Part shown: positions 37,195 to 44,369 of the stretch, piece by piece
Layout: each line of letters opens with the position of its first letter
Position numbering within the stretch: position 1 is the stretch's first letter
NCBI GenBank assembly: GCA_017505635.1
Contig: JAFVOU010000016.1
Span: forward strand, 62,001-126,000
Length of the DNA stretch: 64,000 nt
Reading direction: 5' to 3'
DNA from: Oscillospiraceae bacterium
Lineage (GTDB): Bacteria > Bacillota > Clostridia > Oscillospirales > Ruminococcaceae
Made by a program: the position numbers and the translations under genes
Notes under the pieces: model-generated
Told to the model about the DNA's origin: nothing
Database searches by the model: none
The model's input: the letters and a program-made list of their open reading frames with translations, nothing else

Positions 37195-37232
37195 ACAAAG
37201 CTGTTTCTGTATTTTACTACAAAAACAGCTTT
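37195..37232. terminator. Bidirectional terminator after the peptidoglycan-binding gene
   Basis: AAAGCTGTTT pairs with AAACAGCTTT (37197-37206 with 37223-37232). T-rich tails occur on both sides. Confidence 0.7.
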
Positions 37233-37237
37233 ATTTT

Positions 37238-37501
37238 TTATGCTTCGTAAATTATATTTGCAAGTGCAAAAATAGAAATCCAGGTATAGGCACCCACAAC
37301 ACCGTCCTGTGCAAGACCAACATGCTGCTGAAAACTTCTGACCGCAATATCTGTTTCATCACCAAAATATCCGTCTTCCACAATAATATTATGGGTAGGA
37401 TATTTGGCAAGTATTACATTCATTGCCGCCTGCATTGTTTCCACCTCTGCCCCGGAGTCACCATACTGCAAAGGTTTTGCGGGATAGTTTGGAAAATACA
37501 C
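37238..37501 (-). CDS. Stand-alone peptidoglycan-binding (PG_binding_1) domain protein
   Basis: This 87-residue protein consists only of a PF01471-type three-helix domain: PLQYGDSGAEVETMQAAMNVI, then the signature DGYFGDETDIAVRSFQQHVGLAQDGVVGAYTW. No signal peptide and no catalytic domain are present, so it may act as an intracellular or spore-associated adaptor, or be a fragment of a larger enzyme (inference). The start is GTG with AAAGGAG upstream. That ribosome site lies in one arm of a perfect 9-base inverted repeat. Confidence 0.8.
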   Translation of the reverse strand: MYFPNYPAKPLQYGDSGAEVETMQAAMNVILAKYPTHNIIVEDGYFGDETDIAVRSFQQHVGLAQDGVVGAYTWISIFALANIIYEA

Positions 37502-37512
37502 AAAATCACACT

Positions 37513-37538
37513 CCTTTGATATATTTTATTATCAAAGG
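37513..37538 (-). promoter_or_regulatory. Inverted repeat covering the ribosome site of the peptidoglycan-binding gene
   Basis: CCTTTGATA and TATCAAAGG are perfect complements with an 8-base loop. The second arm contains the AAAGG of the Shine-Dalgarno, so the folded RNA would hide it. A protein-binding DNA operator is the alternative. Confidence 0.45.
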
Positions 37539-37557
37539 CCGTTTTTTGTTACATCTG

Positions 37558-37782
37558 TCAGTCCAGATCAAGGTAGCTTACAGTTTCGTTTAAATCCACA
37601 ATTATTTTATTGCAGACATCACAATAATACGCTGCGGAAAACTCTGTACCTACAAAATTACACAATGATATTTCATCTTTGCGTTTAAATATAGTAGCCT
37701 TGTTTCTTGTTGTCCACAATGGTGGGGATTTTGCTGATATTGCACCTTTTTTCATTTCCTTGTTGCAATAAGGGCAGTTCAT
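37558..37782 (-). CDS. Small zinc-ribbon protein (DUF6487-like)
   Basis: This 74-residue protein has two CxxC pairs: MNCPYCNKEMKKG at the N-terminus and YYCDVCNKIIVD near the C-terminus. The pattern matches small zinc ribbons of the PF20097/DUF6487 type, which have no known function. AGGAG precedes the ATG. It starts nine bases after the ferredoxin-alcohol dehydrogenase stop, so it may be the last gene of that operon, but this could be chance. Confidence 0.75.
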   Translation of the reverse strand: MNCPYCNKEMKKGAISAKSPPLWTTRNKATIFKRKDEISLCNFVGTEFSAAYYCDVCNKIIVDLNETVSYLDLD

Positions 37783-37791
37783 AGCATTCTC

Positions 37792-39447
37792 CTATTTTGC
37801 TGTTTTAAGTGTGTGCAGAAGTTTTATGAAGTCCTGTTTACCCCAGATTACAGGTACAGGATAAAGCGGATTTGCTTCTGCCGATGCCCATTTGATAATC
37901 TGCGGGATATCTTTCTGCTGTATCATATCCATACCTGCAGGCAGACTCATCTGAACTTTAAGGTCATCTATCCATTCTATAAATTTAAGGGCTTTTTCCC
38001 TATTGTCTGCACCCTGCATACCGCATACATCAGCACAGTCTGCAAGTTTATCATATACTGCAGGACCAAACTGACGCATAACGTGTGGCAAAATAACCGA
38101 CATAGCCAGACCGTGTGGTACACCGTACAAACCGCCAAGTGTGTGACCTACAGCGTGAACATAGCCTACACAGCCGCGGGTGAAAGCACGGCCTGCATAA
38201 AACGCCGCTTTCTGCATATTCTGTCTTGCCTGCATATTTTTGCCGTCTTTATATACCACAAGCAGATTTTCGTGAATAAGGCGGATCGCATCAAGGGCCA
38301 GTTTCTTTTCAAGTTTTGTAAGATATGTATAGTTTGTATAAGCTTCAACAGCATGACAGAGCGCATCCATACCTGTTGTTGCGGTTACAAATGGCGGCAG
38401 ACCGATTGTAAGCTTAGGGTCAAGCACTGCATATTTAGGGATAAGTGCTGTATCATTGATAGATGCCTTGTGATGTGTTTTACTGTCGGTGATAACTGCT
38501 GCAACTGTAGTTTCGCTGCCTGTGCCCGATGTTGTTGGTACAGCAAAGAAAATTGGTATTTTCTTCATAACTTTAAGCAGCCCCTGCAGCTGTGCCACAG
38601 ATTTGCGTGGCCTTGCAACACGTGCACCTATTGCTTTTGCACAGTCCATTGGTGCACCACCGCCAAACGCAACAAGACCGTCGCAGTTATTTTCTTTAAA
38701 AAGTTTATAGCCTGCTTCTACATTGTCGCTTGTAGGGTTTGGTTCGATATCACTGAAAACAGTAAACTTAACCCCTTCTTTTTTCATAGCCTCAAACATC
38801 GGCTCCGGCAGACCTATTTTCATAAGCCCGTTATCAGTAACTACCAATACGTTTTTAACGCCCTTTTCTTTAATCCACGCAGGCAGACGAAGCACGCTGT
38901 CCGGGCCTTCAATATATTCCGGCATACGGTAAGGCAATGCATAGTTGCCTATCTTCATTACAAACTGGAAAGTTCTGCAAAATGTTTTATACATACTGTT
39001 GGCCCCCTTTGTTTCTTCTGTTACGGTTTCATCTGTTTTGTGCATAGTTATTGCATCTATCGGACAAGCCTGTTTGCACAGGCCACAGCCGATACAGTCT
39101 TTTTCGTTTATCAGCACGGCTTTTGTGTTTATATCGCCACGGTATTCAGCATCAGATATTTTAAGACATTTCTGCGGACATACCTCCACACAAACCGAAC
39201 ATCCAACACAGCTGTGTTTTATATATGGTTTTTTCCAGTCTTTTTTAGGCTGTTTTTCCACAGCTTTACCATTTTCATCGTTAACTGCATTCTGTGGACA
39301 TACCCTGCCGCACAGACCGCATCTGATGCATTTGTCTTCATCAATTATATGTTTTTGTTTAAGTTCGCCACTTATGGCATTTACAGGACATTGTTTTGCA
39401 CACAATGTACAGCCGATGCATTTATCGGTTATTGCATAGCTTTTCAT
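37792..39447 (-). CDS. Fusion of two 2[4Fe-4S] ferredoxin modules with an iron-containing alcohol dehydrogenase
   Basis: Residues 1-135 carry four complete CxxCxxCxxxCP motifs (C10-C20, C40-C50, C80-C90, C118-C128), i.e. two bacterial-type double-cluster ferredoxin modules. From about residue 150 to the end is a group III Fe-dependent alcohol dehydrogenase with the nucleotide motif GGGAPMDCAKAIG. All four metal ligands are visible: the aspartate and histidine of GMDALCHAVEA, and the two histidines of GHTLGG and VPHG. It is 551 residues from the ATG at 39447, which has AGGGGG upstream; a longer frame starts inside the MoaD-like gene. It lies ten bases after that gene and downstream of a tungsten-type AOR. 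It probably exchanges electrons between ferredoxin/AOR, NAD(P)H and an alcohol (inference). Domain calls are firm, the reaction is not. Confidence 0.92.
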   Translation of the reverse strand: MKSYAITDKCIGCTLCAKQCPVNAISGELKQKHIIDEDKCIRCGLCGRVCPQNAVNDENGKAVEKQPKKDWKKPYIKHSCVGCSVCVEVCPQKCLKISDAEYRGDINTKAVLINEKDCIGCGLCKQACPIDAITMHKTDETVTEETKGANSMYKTFCRTFQFVMKIGNYALPYRMPEYIEGPDSVLRLPAWIKEKGVKNVLVVTDNGLMKIGLPEPMFEAMKKEGVKFTVFSDIEPNPTSDNVEAGYKLFKENNCDGLVAFGGGAPMDCAKAIGARVARPRKSVAQLQGLLKVMKKIPIFFAVPTTSGTGSETTVAAVITDSKTHHKASINDTALIPKYAVLDPKLTIGLPPFVTATTGMDALCHAVEAYTNYTYLTKLEKKLALDAIRLIHENLLVVYKDGKNMQARQNMQKAAFYAGRAFTRGCVGYVHAVGHTLGGLYGVPHGLAMSVILPHVMRQFGPAVYDKLADCADVCGMQGADNREKALKFIEWIDDLKVQMSLPAGMDMIQQKDIPQIIKWASAEANPLYPVPVIWGKQDFIKLLHTLKTAK

Positions 39448-39457
39448 ATTATGCCCC

Positions 39458-39706
39458 CTATCCTCCGGCAACCATTGACATAAATATCACCTGGTCACCG
39501 TCTTTAAATTTTATATTTTTATCTGCCTGCTGACCATTGACCAGCAATGCACAGCTTTTGATATTTTTATCGGTAATTATATTTCCGCGTTCTGCTGCAA
39601 GCTGTTTCAGTTCCTCATACAGTTCTTTGACTGTAGCCGCTTCCGAAACAAATTCTTTGATACCGCTGTCCAGCCGCAGCAAACCAAAAAGTTTTACAGT
39701 TACCAT
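39458..39706 (-). CDS. MoaD/ThiS family sulfur-carrier protein
   Basis: This small ubiquitin-like protein has 82 residues and ends VAGG. The terminal di-glycine is the site adenylated and thiocarboxylated in MoaD, which donates sulfur to the pterin dithiolene of Mo/W cofactors. The fold pattern VTVKLFGLLRLDSG..., ALLVNGQQAD and DGDQVIFMSMVAGG fits MoaD better than ThiS (longer, with the ALLVNG strand). It is placed between the AOR and ferredoxin-dehydrogenase genes with gaps of about ten bases, which suggests a dedicated carrier for the tungstopterin of the AOR. The partners MoeB and MoaE are not in the window. Confidence 0.88.
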   Translation of the reverse strand: MVTVKLFGLLRLDSGIKEFVSEAATVKELYEELKQLAAERGNIITDKNIKSCALLVNGQQADKNIKFKDGDQVIFMSMVAGG

Positions 39707-39717
39707 AATTACCCTTT

Positions 39718-41640
39718 CTATATAATATTCAGTCTTCGCAGAGTTGCCTTTGTAGGAACACCGTTTTTATCCCAGCCTCTTGCTGCATAATATGTTTTTT
39801 TCATTACATCAAGCGGCACCACTGTTTTTGGATTGTTTTTGTCCTGAGGCACCTTTGTAAGTCTTTCCGGCAGTTTATCATCCTTTTCGGTAATGCCAAA
39901 ACGGCTGTTTACATAGCGCTCAAGTGTATATCCGCGTTCACCGCAACGGATATATTTACCAAAATTCATCGGCATATTAACTGCATATGGGAAAATTTTA
40001 GTGTGGTGGAATACCGGAAGATGCAGCATTAAAGCTGTAGGACATTTATTTATAGCTCTCAATGCAAAACCTATATGCGGTATTGCCGCATTTGCTGCTT
40101 TGGTAATCGGTCCGTTTGGCTGTGTAATAAGAAAACCCGGGAAGAATGCATAGGATGTAAACAGACACTGACCTGATGCAGAAATCATCTCCATAAGATT
40201 CTGGAACAGCATTGTAAAATCCGCTTTTGCCTTTGGTGTGTTAGGATTTGTATTAAGCCCCAGCCCCTCCAGAATAACAAGATAACCGCCGTTGAGATGG
40301 CATCCGCCACGGTTTGAAACTGCATAGCCAAGTCCCTGTCCTGCCGCCATACGAGGTTCATACGCTGCAAGTTCAAGCCCTTTTACATTCATTGCAAATT
40401 CTTCACCGCCGTATTTTTTACTTAAAAAGCGGCTGCCTTCAGCAAGTTCGTCACCAATACCTCTGCGATAGGCAATATCCTCCCAAAGCTTTGATATTCC
40501 CTCTGTTTTTCCGAATTCAAGACCGTTTGCCCACAGACCTTTTTCATTTGCTTCCATAGCATAGGACAATGTATTGGCTGCAGATATGGTGTCCATACCA
40601 AGTTCATCGAGCTCGTAGTTCCATCGGTTAACAAGCTGCAGATTATCATTTAAAATACCGCCTGCCAGAAGACCCAGGGTTTCAAGTTCAGGACCTTTAA
40701 CCTGCTTGCCGTCAACCATTACCGTACGGGCACATTTAATCGGACAGGTCATACAGCCTTTATTTACAACATTGTACTGTTCTGCAAGTGTTTCGCCGTT
40801 TACCTTTTCAAATTCGGGATTTCTGCCATATGTATAATTCTTTGTTGCAAGCAAACCTCTCATCTGCATACTGCTGACAAGCCCTGCTGTGCCAAGTCGC
40901 GGCAGCTGATTGCCTGTAAGCGGATGTTTTTTAAGGTATCTGAACCATTTTTTATTCCATTCGATTGTTTTTTCACGGTCATATATCGGAATTTCGTGAT
41001 TTCCTGCTGCTGTTATAGCCTTGATATTTTTGCTGCCGAATACAGCACCAATGCCTGCACGGCCAGCCGCACGTTCACCACTTAAAACTGCAGCATATTT
41101 AACAAGGTTTTCGCCTGCAGGTCCAATGCAGATATGTCCGTACTTTGCTTTTTCTCCGTTTGATGCTTTAATTTTTTCCTCAAGCATCTCCTGGCATTCA
41201 GATATCTTTGTGCCCCACATATCGTCTGCGCTGTGGAAGATAAACCTGTTGTTGTTTATCTCAATCCAGGTTTTCTTGCTGCATTTTCCTTTTATGACAA
41301 GTGCATCATAACCTGCCTTTTTAAGATAATACCCAAAGCTTCCGCCACAGTTTGAAGAAGCCAGAATACCTGTAAGCGGTGAAAGTGCAGATATGTTGAA
41401 ACGGCTTGAGCTTGGTGCACCTGTTCCTGTAAGCGGACCTGTGGAGATAACAATGATATTCTCCTCGCCAAAAGCATTTTCAGTGCCTTTGAAATGGTCG
41501 CTTAGTATCTTTGCCGCCATAATTTTGCCGCCGATAAAAAGTTCGCGTTCCTTATCGGACCAAGGGTATTCGCTGATTTCTTTTGTGGTAAGGTTTATCT
41601 GCATAACCCTTCCCATATATCCTGTATATCTGCTTTGCAT
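39718..41640 (-). CDS. aor: Aldehyde ferredoxin oxidoreductase (tungsten-type)
   Basis: AOR-family enzymes oxidise aldehydes to acids, or the reverse, with a tungsten bis-pyranopterin and one 4Fe-4S cluster, exchanging electrons with ferredoxin. The 640-residue protein has the family N-terminus GRVMQINLTTKEI, cluster ligands in GCMTCPIKCAR (CxxCxxxC) and a later cysteine in SGQCLFTSYAF, and pterin-contact segments including NRGGCHLNGGY and KGPELETLGLLAGG. AAAGGGGG precedes the ATG. It has its own sigma-A-like promoter with a long leader, and heads the AOR-MoaD-ferredoxin/ADH operon. The substrate is not deducible from sequence. Cytoplasmic: no signal peptide. Confidence 0.93.
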   Translation of the reverse strand: MQSRYTGYMGRVMQINLTTKEISEYPWSDKERELFIGGKIMAAKILSDHFKGTENAFGEENIIVISTGPLTGTGAPSSSRFNISALSPLTGILASSNCGGSFGYYLKKAGYDALVIKGKCSKKTWIEINNNRFIFHSADDMWGTKISECQEMLEEKIKASNGEKAKYGHICIGPAGENLVKYAAVLSGERAAGRAGIGAVFGSKNIKAITAAGNHEIPIYDREKTIEWNKKWFRYLKKHPLTGNQLPRLGTAGLVSSMQMRGLLATKNYTYGRNPEFEKVNGETLAEQYNVVNKGCMTCPIKCARTVMVDGKQVKGPELETLGLLAGGILNDNLQLVNRWNYELDELGMDTISAANTLSYAMEANEKGLWANGLEFGKTEGISKLWEDIAYRRGIGDELAEGSRFLSKKYGGEEFAMNVKGLELAAYEPRMAAGQGLGYAVSNRGGCHLNGGYLVILEGLGLNTNPNTPKAKADFTMLFQNLMEMISASGQCLFTSYAFFPGFLITQPNGPITKAANAAIPHIGFALRAINKCPTALMLHLPVFHHTKIFPYAVNMPMNFGKYIRCGERGYTLERYVNSRFGITEKDDKLPERLTKVPQDKNNPKTVVPLDVMKKTYYAARGWDKNGVPTKATLRRLNII

Positions 41641-41770
41641 ACTATTCCCCCTTTGTGTGCAGAGCTTTTATGTCATTAATCTGCGCATTGTACTAATTGT
41701 TAATTAAATAACATTTATAATTTATTTAATAATTTAAATTAAGTATTACGCAAATTAATTTTATAATCTT

Positions 41771-41799
41771 AATATACCATATATGCTATTTATTTACAA
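41771..41799 (-). promoter_or_regulatory. Sigma-A promoter for the AOR operon
   Basis: TTGTAA (41794-41799), a 17-base spacer and TATATT (41771-41776). The start site would lie near 41764, giving an AT-rich leader of about 120 bases that contains several inverted repeats. Confidence 0.6.
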
Positions 41800-41827
41800 C
41801 AATTATAATAAATCTTCAGATATATAC

Positions 41828-41866
41828 GCAAAAAAATAAAAACCTGTTCACGACGAACAGGTTTTT
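41828..41866 (-). terminator. Rho-independent terminator after pduL
   Basis: AAAACCTGTTC pairs with GAACAGGTTTT (41839-41849 with 41855-41865), followed by TTATTTTTTT on the minus strand. Confidence 0.9.
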
Positions 41867-41882
41867 ATATATTTAACTTTGA

Positions 41883-42449
41883 TTATTTAACGATTTCGCC
41901 TTCAGAAACACCGCCACAAGCGTTGTTTTCGTCTGTGTCAATGTGCATAGCTGTTGCGAAAGATGGGCTTACGCGTACAACAACATCATCAAATACGAGT
42001 GCACGACCGCATGTGTCAACTTTAACTTTAACGATTTCTTTGTCTGCTACGCCAAAGCTCTGTGCATCTTCTGGTGTGATGTGGATGTGTCTTTTTGCAG
42101 CGATAACGCCTTCTGTAAGTTCAACTTCGCCAGCTGGGCCAACAAGTTTGCAGCCAGCAGAACCAGCAACATCGCCGGATTCTCTAACTGGAGCAGCGAT
42201 ACCGATGGAACGAGCATCTGTAAGAGAAAGTTCTACCTGTGTGCCTTTTCTAACTGGGCCAAGGATGGAAACATTTTTGAGTTCTTTTTTAGGACCAACA
42301 ACTGTTACTCTTTCTTCGCAAGCGTACTGGCCTGGCTGGGAAAGGTCTTTTTTCTTTGTAAGTTCGTGGCCTGCACCGAAAAGAATGTCAAGATGTTCCT
42401 GGGACAGGTGAATGTGTCTTGCAGATGTTTCAATCAAAATTTTTGCCAT
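41883..42449 (-). CDS. pduL: Phosphate propanoyltransferase / phosphotransacylase PduL
   Basis: PduL converts acyl-CoA and phosphate to acyl-phosphate and CoA, and is unrelated to the classical Pta. The 188-residue protein consists of two similar halves, each with a zinc-binding histidine motif: SARHIHLSQEHLD at the N-terminus and AAKRHIHITPEDAQSFG in the second half. A late AMHIDTDENNACG supplies further metal and active-site residues. No encapsulation peptide precedes the fold, so it is the cytosolic, non-microcompartment type. Codon choice (many GCT, GGT, AAC) suggests high expression. It is monocistronic, adjacent to the AOR operon; a link between acyl-CoA and acid/aldehyde metabolism is inferred. 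Confidence 0.93.
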   Translation of the reverse strand: MAKILIETSARHIHLSQEHLDILFGAGHELTKKKDLSQPGQYACEERVTVVGPKKELKNVSILGPVRKGTQVELSLTDARSIGIAAPVRESGDVAGSAGCKLVGPAGEVELTEGVIAAKRHIHITPEDAQSFGVADKEIVKVKVDTCGRALVFDDVVVRVSPSFATAMHIDTDENNACGGVSEGEIVK

Positions 42450-42482
42450 TTATATATCCTCCGTTTTTAATAAACATTTGTT

Positions 42483-42511
42483 TGTATACTAATGATACAT
42501 TAAAACTGCAA
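42483..42511 (-). promoter_or_regulatory. Sigma-A promoter for pduL
   Basis: TTGCAG (42506-42511), a 17-base spacer and TATACA (42483-42488). An imperfect palindrome (AACATTT...AAATTGTT) lies about 50 bases further upstream. Confidence 0.55.
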
Positions 42512-42619
42512 AAAAAACAATAGATATTTAAAGAAATTTAGCTGTTTTGTTATATTTTAAACATTTGCACAAATTGTTATTTTAAAGATAAAGATGATTG
42601 TAGATATTAACCACATACA

Positions 42620-42649
42620 TTAACAATTCATATCAAAAACGAATATACT
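42620..42649 (+). promoter_or_regulatory. Candidate promoter for the orphan 147-residue gene
   Basis: TTAACA (42620-42625), an 18-base spacer and TATACT (42644-42649). It leaves a leader of only about ten bases before the ATG. Confidence 0.4.
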
Positions 42650-42665
42650 GTATCAGGTGATGAAT

Positions 42666-43109
42666 ATGAAAAACAGATATGACCGGTTTTTGTATATAAA
42701 AACTCTGCAGGAAAACACAGGCAGAATTATTATGGATAAACTTTTTGATAAATTCTGCAGCTATATAAACTACCGCAAGCTGTACGCAACTCTCCAAAAA
42801 TGCAGCAAAACTATCATAATAAACGACCCCATAAATGCATTTTTTGATACCTTGTGCCGTACTGTCATCGAAAAGTATATCTGCGACGGCAACTGCACTA
42901 TATACCTTATAATGTCCCCATATCACAAAAAAGAGGTAATATACAGCCTGTTAGTTGTAAATAACAAATCTTTAGCTCTAAAAGTATCAAATCTGCCGCT
43001 TTGTAAAGTCTTTCAGCCTTACACCATTGATTTCAGTGCTGATGATATAAAATATCTTAATCATTCCTATAAAATCTTCAGAAACAGCAATAAAATACAG
43101 CAGGAATAG
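42666..43109 (+). CDS. Hypothetical protein, unrecognised family
   Basis: I do not recognise this 147-residue protein. It is basic at the N-terminus (MKNRYDRFLYIKTL), has no signal peptide or membrane helix, and contains four cysteines scattered through it (KFCSY, LQKCSK, TLCRTV, YICDGNC and others) without a clear CxxC pair. The centre (TIYLIMSPYHKKEVIYSLLVVNNKSLALKV) looks like beta strands. AGGTGA precedes the chosen ATG at 42666; GTG at 42657 and ATG at 42660 are alternatives. It lies on the plus strand between two minus-strand units, and a terminator begins in its last codons. Real-gene evidence is the ribosome site, promoter-like hexamers and a dedicated terminator. Confidence 0.65.
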   Translation: MKNRYDRFLYIKTLQENTGRIIMDKLFDKFCSYINYRKLYATLQKCSKTIIINDPINAFFDTLCRTVIEKYICDGNCTIYLIMSPYHKKEVIYSLLVVNNKSLALKVSNLPLCKVFQPYTIDFSADDIKYLNHSYKIFRNSNKIQQE

Positions 43110-43141
43110 CCTATACTGGCATTTCCTGCTGTTGTTTTTTT
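43097..43141. terminator. Bidirectional terminator between the orphan gene and the U32 gene
   Basis: ACAGCAGGAA pairs with TTCCTGCTGT (43097-43106 with 43123-43132). A T-run follows on the plus strand and ATTTTATT on the minus strand. The 5' arm includes the last codons of the orphan gene. Confidence 0.85.
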
Positions 43142-44357
43142 ATTTTGCAAGTTTGCGAATGATTGACATTGGTTCAATTTCTGTTTCACAAGGAACAGAG
43201 TATGGCATCATAGAATGAGCTGTACTTTCGATTTCAGAACCTTCGCCGTCAAAAATCTTTGCTGGTGTAAACGAAATTACTGTGCCGTCCGGCTGCAGAA
43301 TTTCAAGCTGGTCACCCAGAACAAATTTACCGCGCTGTGAGCAGTAAAGCATACCGTTTTCCCATCTTTCCACAACACCAAGCAAATCCCATTCTCTGAT
43401 ATAAGTTGAGGAATCTGTTGTCTGGGTTGCGTTTTCCCTGCCAAAATAGAAACCTGTGGAGTATCTGCGGTGGCTTGTTTTTGTAAGTTCATCAAGCACC
43501 GGAATAGGACAAAGAAAATTGTCCGGATTTTTTACATATTCATCAAGTGCCATACGGTAAGCCGCTGTTACTGAAGCAACATAGTAAAAACTTTTTGCTC
43601 GTCCTTCGATTTTAAGGCTTGTAATGCCTGCCTTTGCAAGCATATCTATATTCGGAGCCATACATAAATCGTTTGCATTCATTATGTATGTGCCTTCTTC
43701 TGTTTCGTTTATGTCAAAATACAAGTCCGGGCGTTTTTTCTCAACCAGCTGGTACTGCCAGCGGCAAGGCTGTGAACATTCGCCGCGGTTTGCATCGCGG
43801 CCGTTGAGATACTGTGACAAAAGACATCTGCCGGAAAAGGACATGCACATAGCACCGTGTACAAATGCTTCTATGTCAAGGTCTGCAGGTGTTTTTTCGC
43901 GGATTTCGATGATATCTTCAAGACTTGTTTCCCTTGCAAGCACAATACGTTTTGCACCAAGTGCATAAGCTGCATTGGCAGTTACATAGTTCATAATACC
44001 AACCTGTGTGGAAAAATGAATTTCCATACCGGGAGCATTTTCCTTTACCATTGCAAGAACACCAAGGTCTGCAACGATAACAGCGTGAATGCCTGTTTCG
44101 GCAACTTTTCTGATAAATTCAGGCATTTTTTTAACATCTGCATTTGTCGGTACAGTGTTAAGTGTAAGATAAACCTTTTTGCCAAGGCTGTTTGCATAGT
44201 CTGCAGCTTCTTTAAGCTGTTCGAGAGAAAAGTTTTTTGGAGCAGCACGCATGCCAAAGTCTTCGGCACCAAGATAAACTGCATCGGCACCATAGGCAAA
44301 AGCGTATTTAAGTCGCTCCATATCCCCTGCCGGAGACAAAAGTTCAGGTATATTCAT
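43140..44357 (-). CDS. U32 family peptidase-like protein (tRNA uridine hydroxylation TrhP/RlhA type)
   Basis: U32 proteins, long annotated as collagenase-like peptidases, include TrhP and RlhA, which hydroxylate RNA pyrimidines with prephenate and an iron-sulfur cluster. The 405-residue protein begins ELLSPAGDMERLKYAFAYGADAVYLGA. It has the U32 signature EAFVHGAMCMSFSGRCLLS followed by RGECSQPCRW, giving the four conserved cysteines, and a C-terminal OB-like domain. A tRNA-modifying role is the likely current interpretation. It follows mltG by 12 bases. Confidence 0.9.
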   Translation of the reverse strand: MNIPELLSPAGDMERLKYAFAYGADAVYLGAEDFGMRAAPKNFSLEQLKEAADYANSLGKKVYLTLNTVPTNADVKKMPEFIRKVAETGIHAVIVADLGVLAMVKENAPGMEIHFSTQVGIMNYVTANAAYALGAKRIVLARETSLEDIIEIREKTPADLDIEAFVHGAMCMSFSGRCLLSQYLNGRDANRGECSQPCRWQYQLVEKKRPDLYFDINETEEGTYIMNANDLCMAPNIDMLAKAGITSLKIEGRAKSFYYVASVTAAYRMALDEYVKNPDNFLCPIPVLDELTKTSHRRYSTGFYFGRENATQTTDSSTYIREWDLLGVVERWENGMLYCSQRGKFVLGDQLEILQPDGTVISFTPAKIFDGEGSEIESTAHSMMPYSVPCETEIEPMSIIRKLAK

Positions 44358-44369
44358 TATTCAAACTCC

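Larger units (their letters stand above)
36907..37196. other. Intergenic stretch between lipoprotein and peptidoglycan-binding gene
   Basis: After the lipoprotein terminator, about 230 bases hold no credible gene. The only recognisable element is a short imperfect repeat-like segment near 37131-37164. Confidence 0.6.

Noticed and set aside
37813..39483. 556-codon plus-strand open frame
   Set aside because: Antisense to the ferredoxin-alcohol dehydrogenase fusion; composition is typical of an antisense artefact and no ribosome site precedes it.
41641..41764. Molybdenum/tungsten cofactor riboswitch in the AOR leader
   Set aside because: The leader is AT-rich and I cannot recognise the conserved core; kept only as an unexplained leader.
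42633..42926. 97-codon minus-strand open frame over the orphan gene
   Set aside because: No ribosome site or terminator fits it, whereas the plus-strand frame has both.
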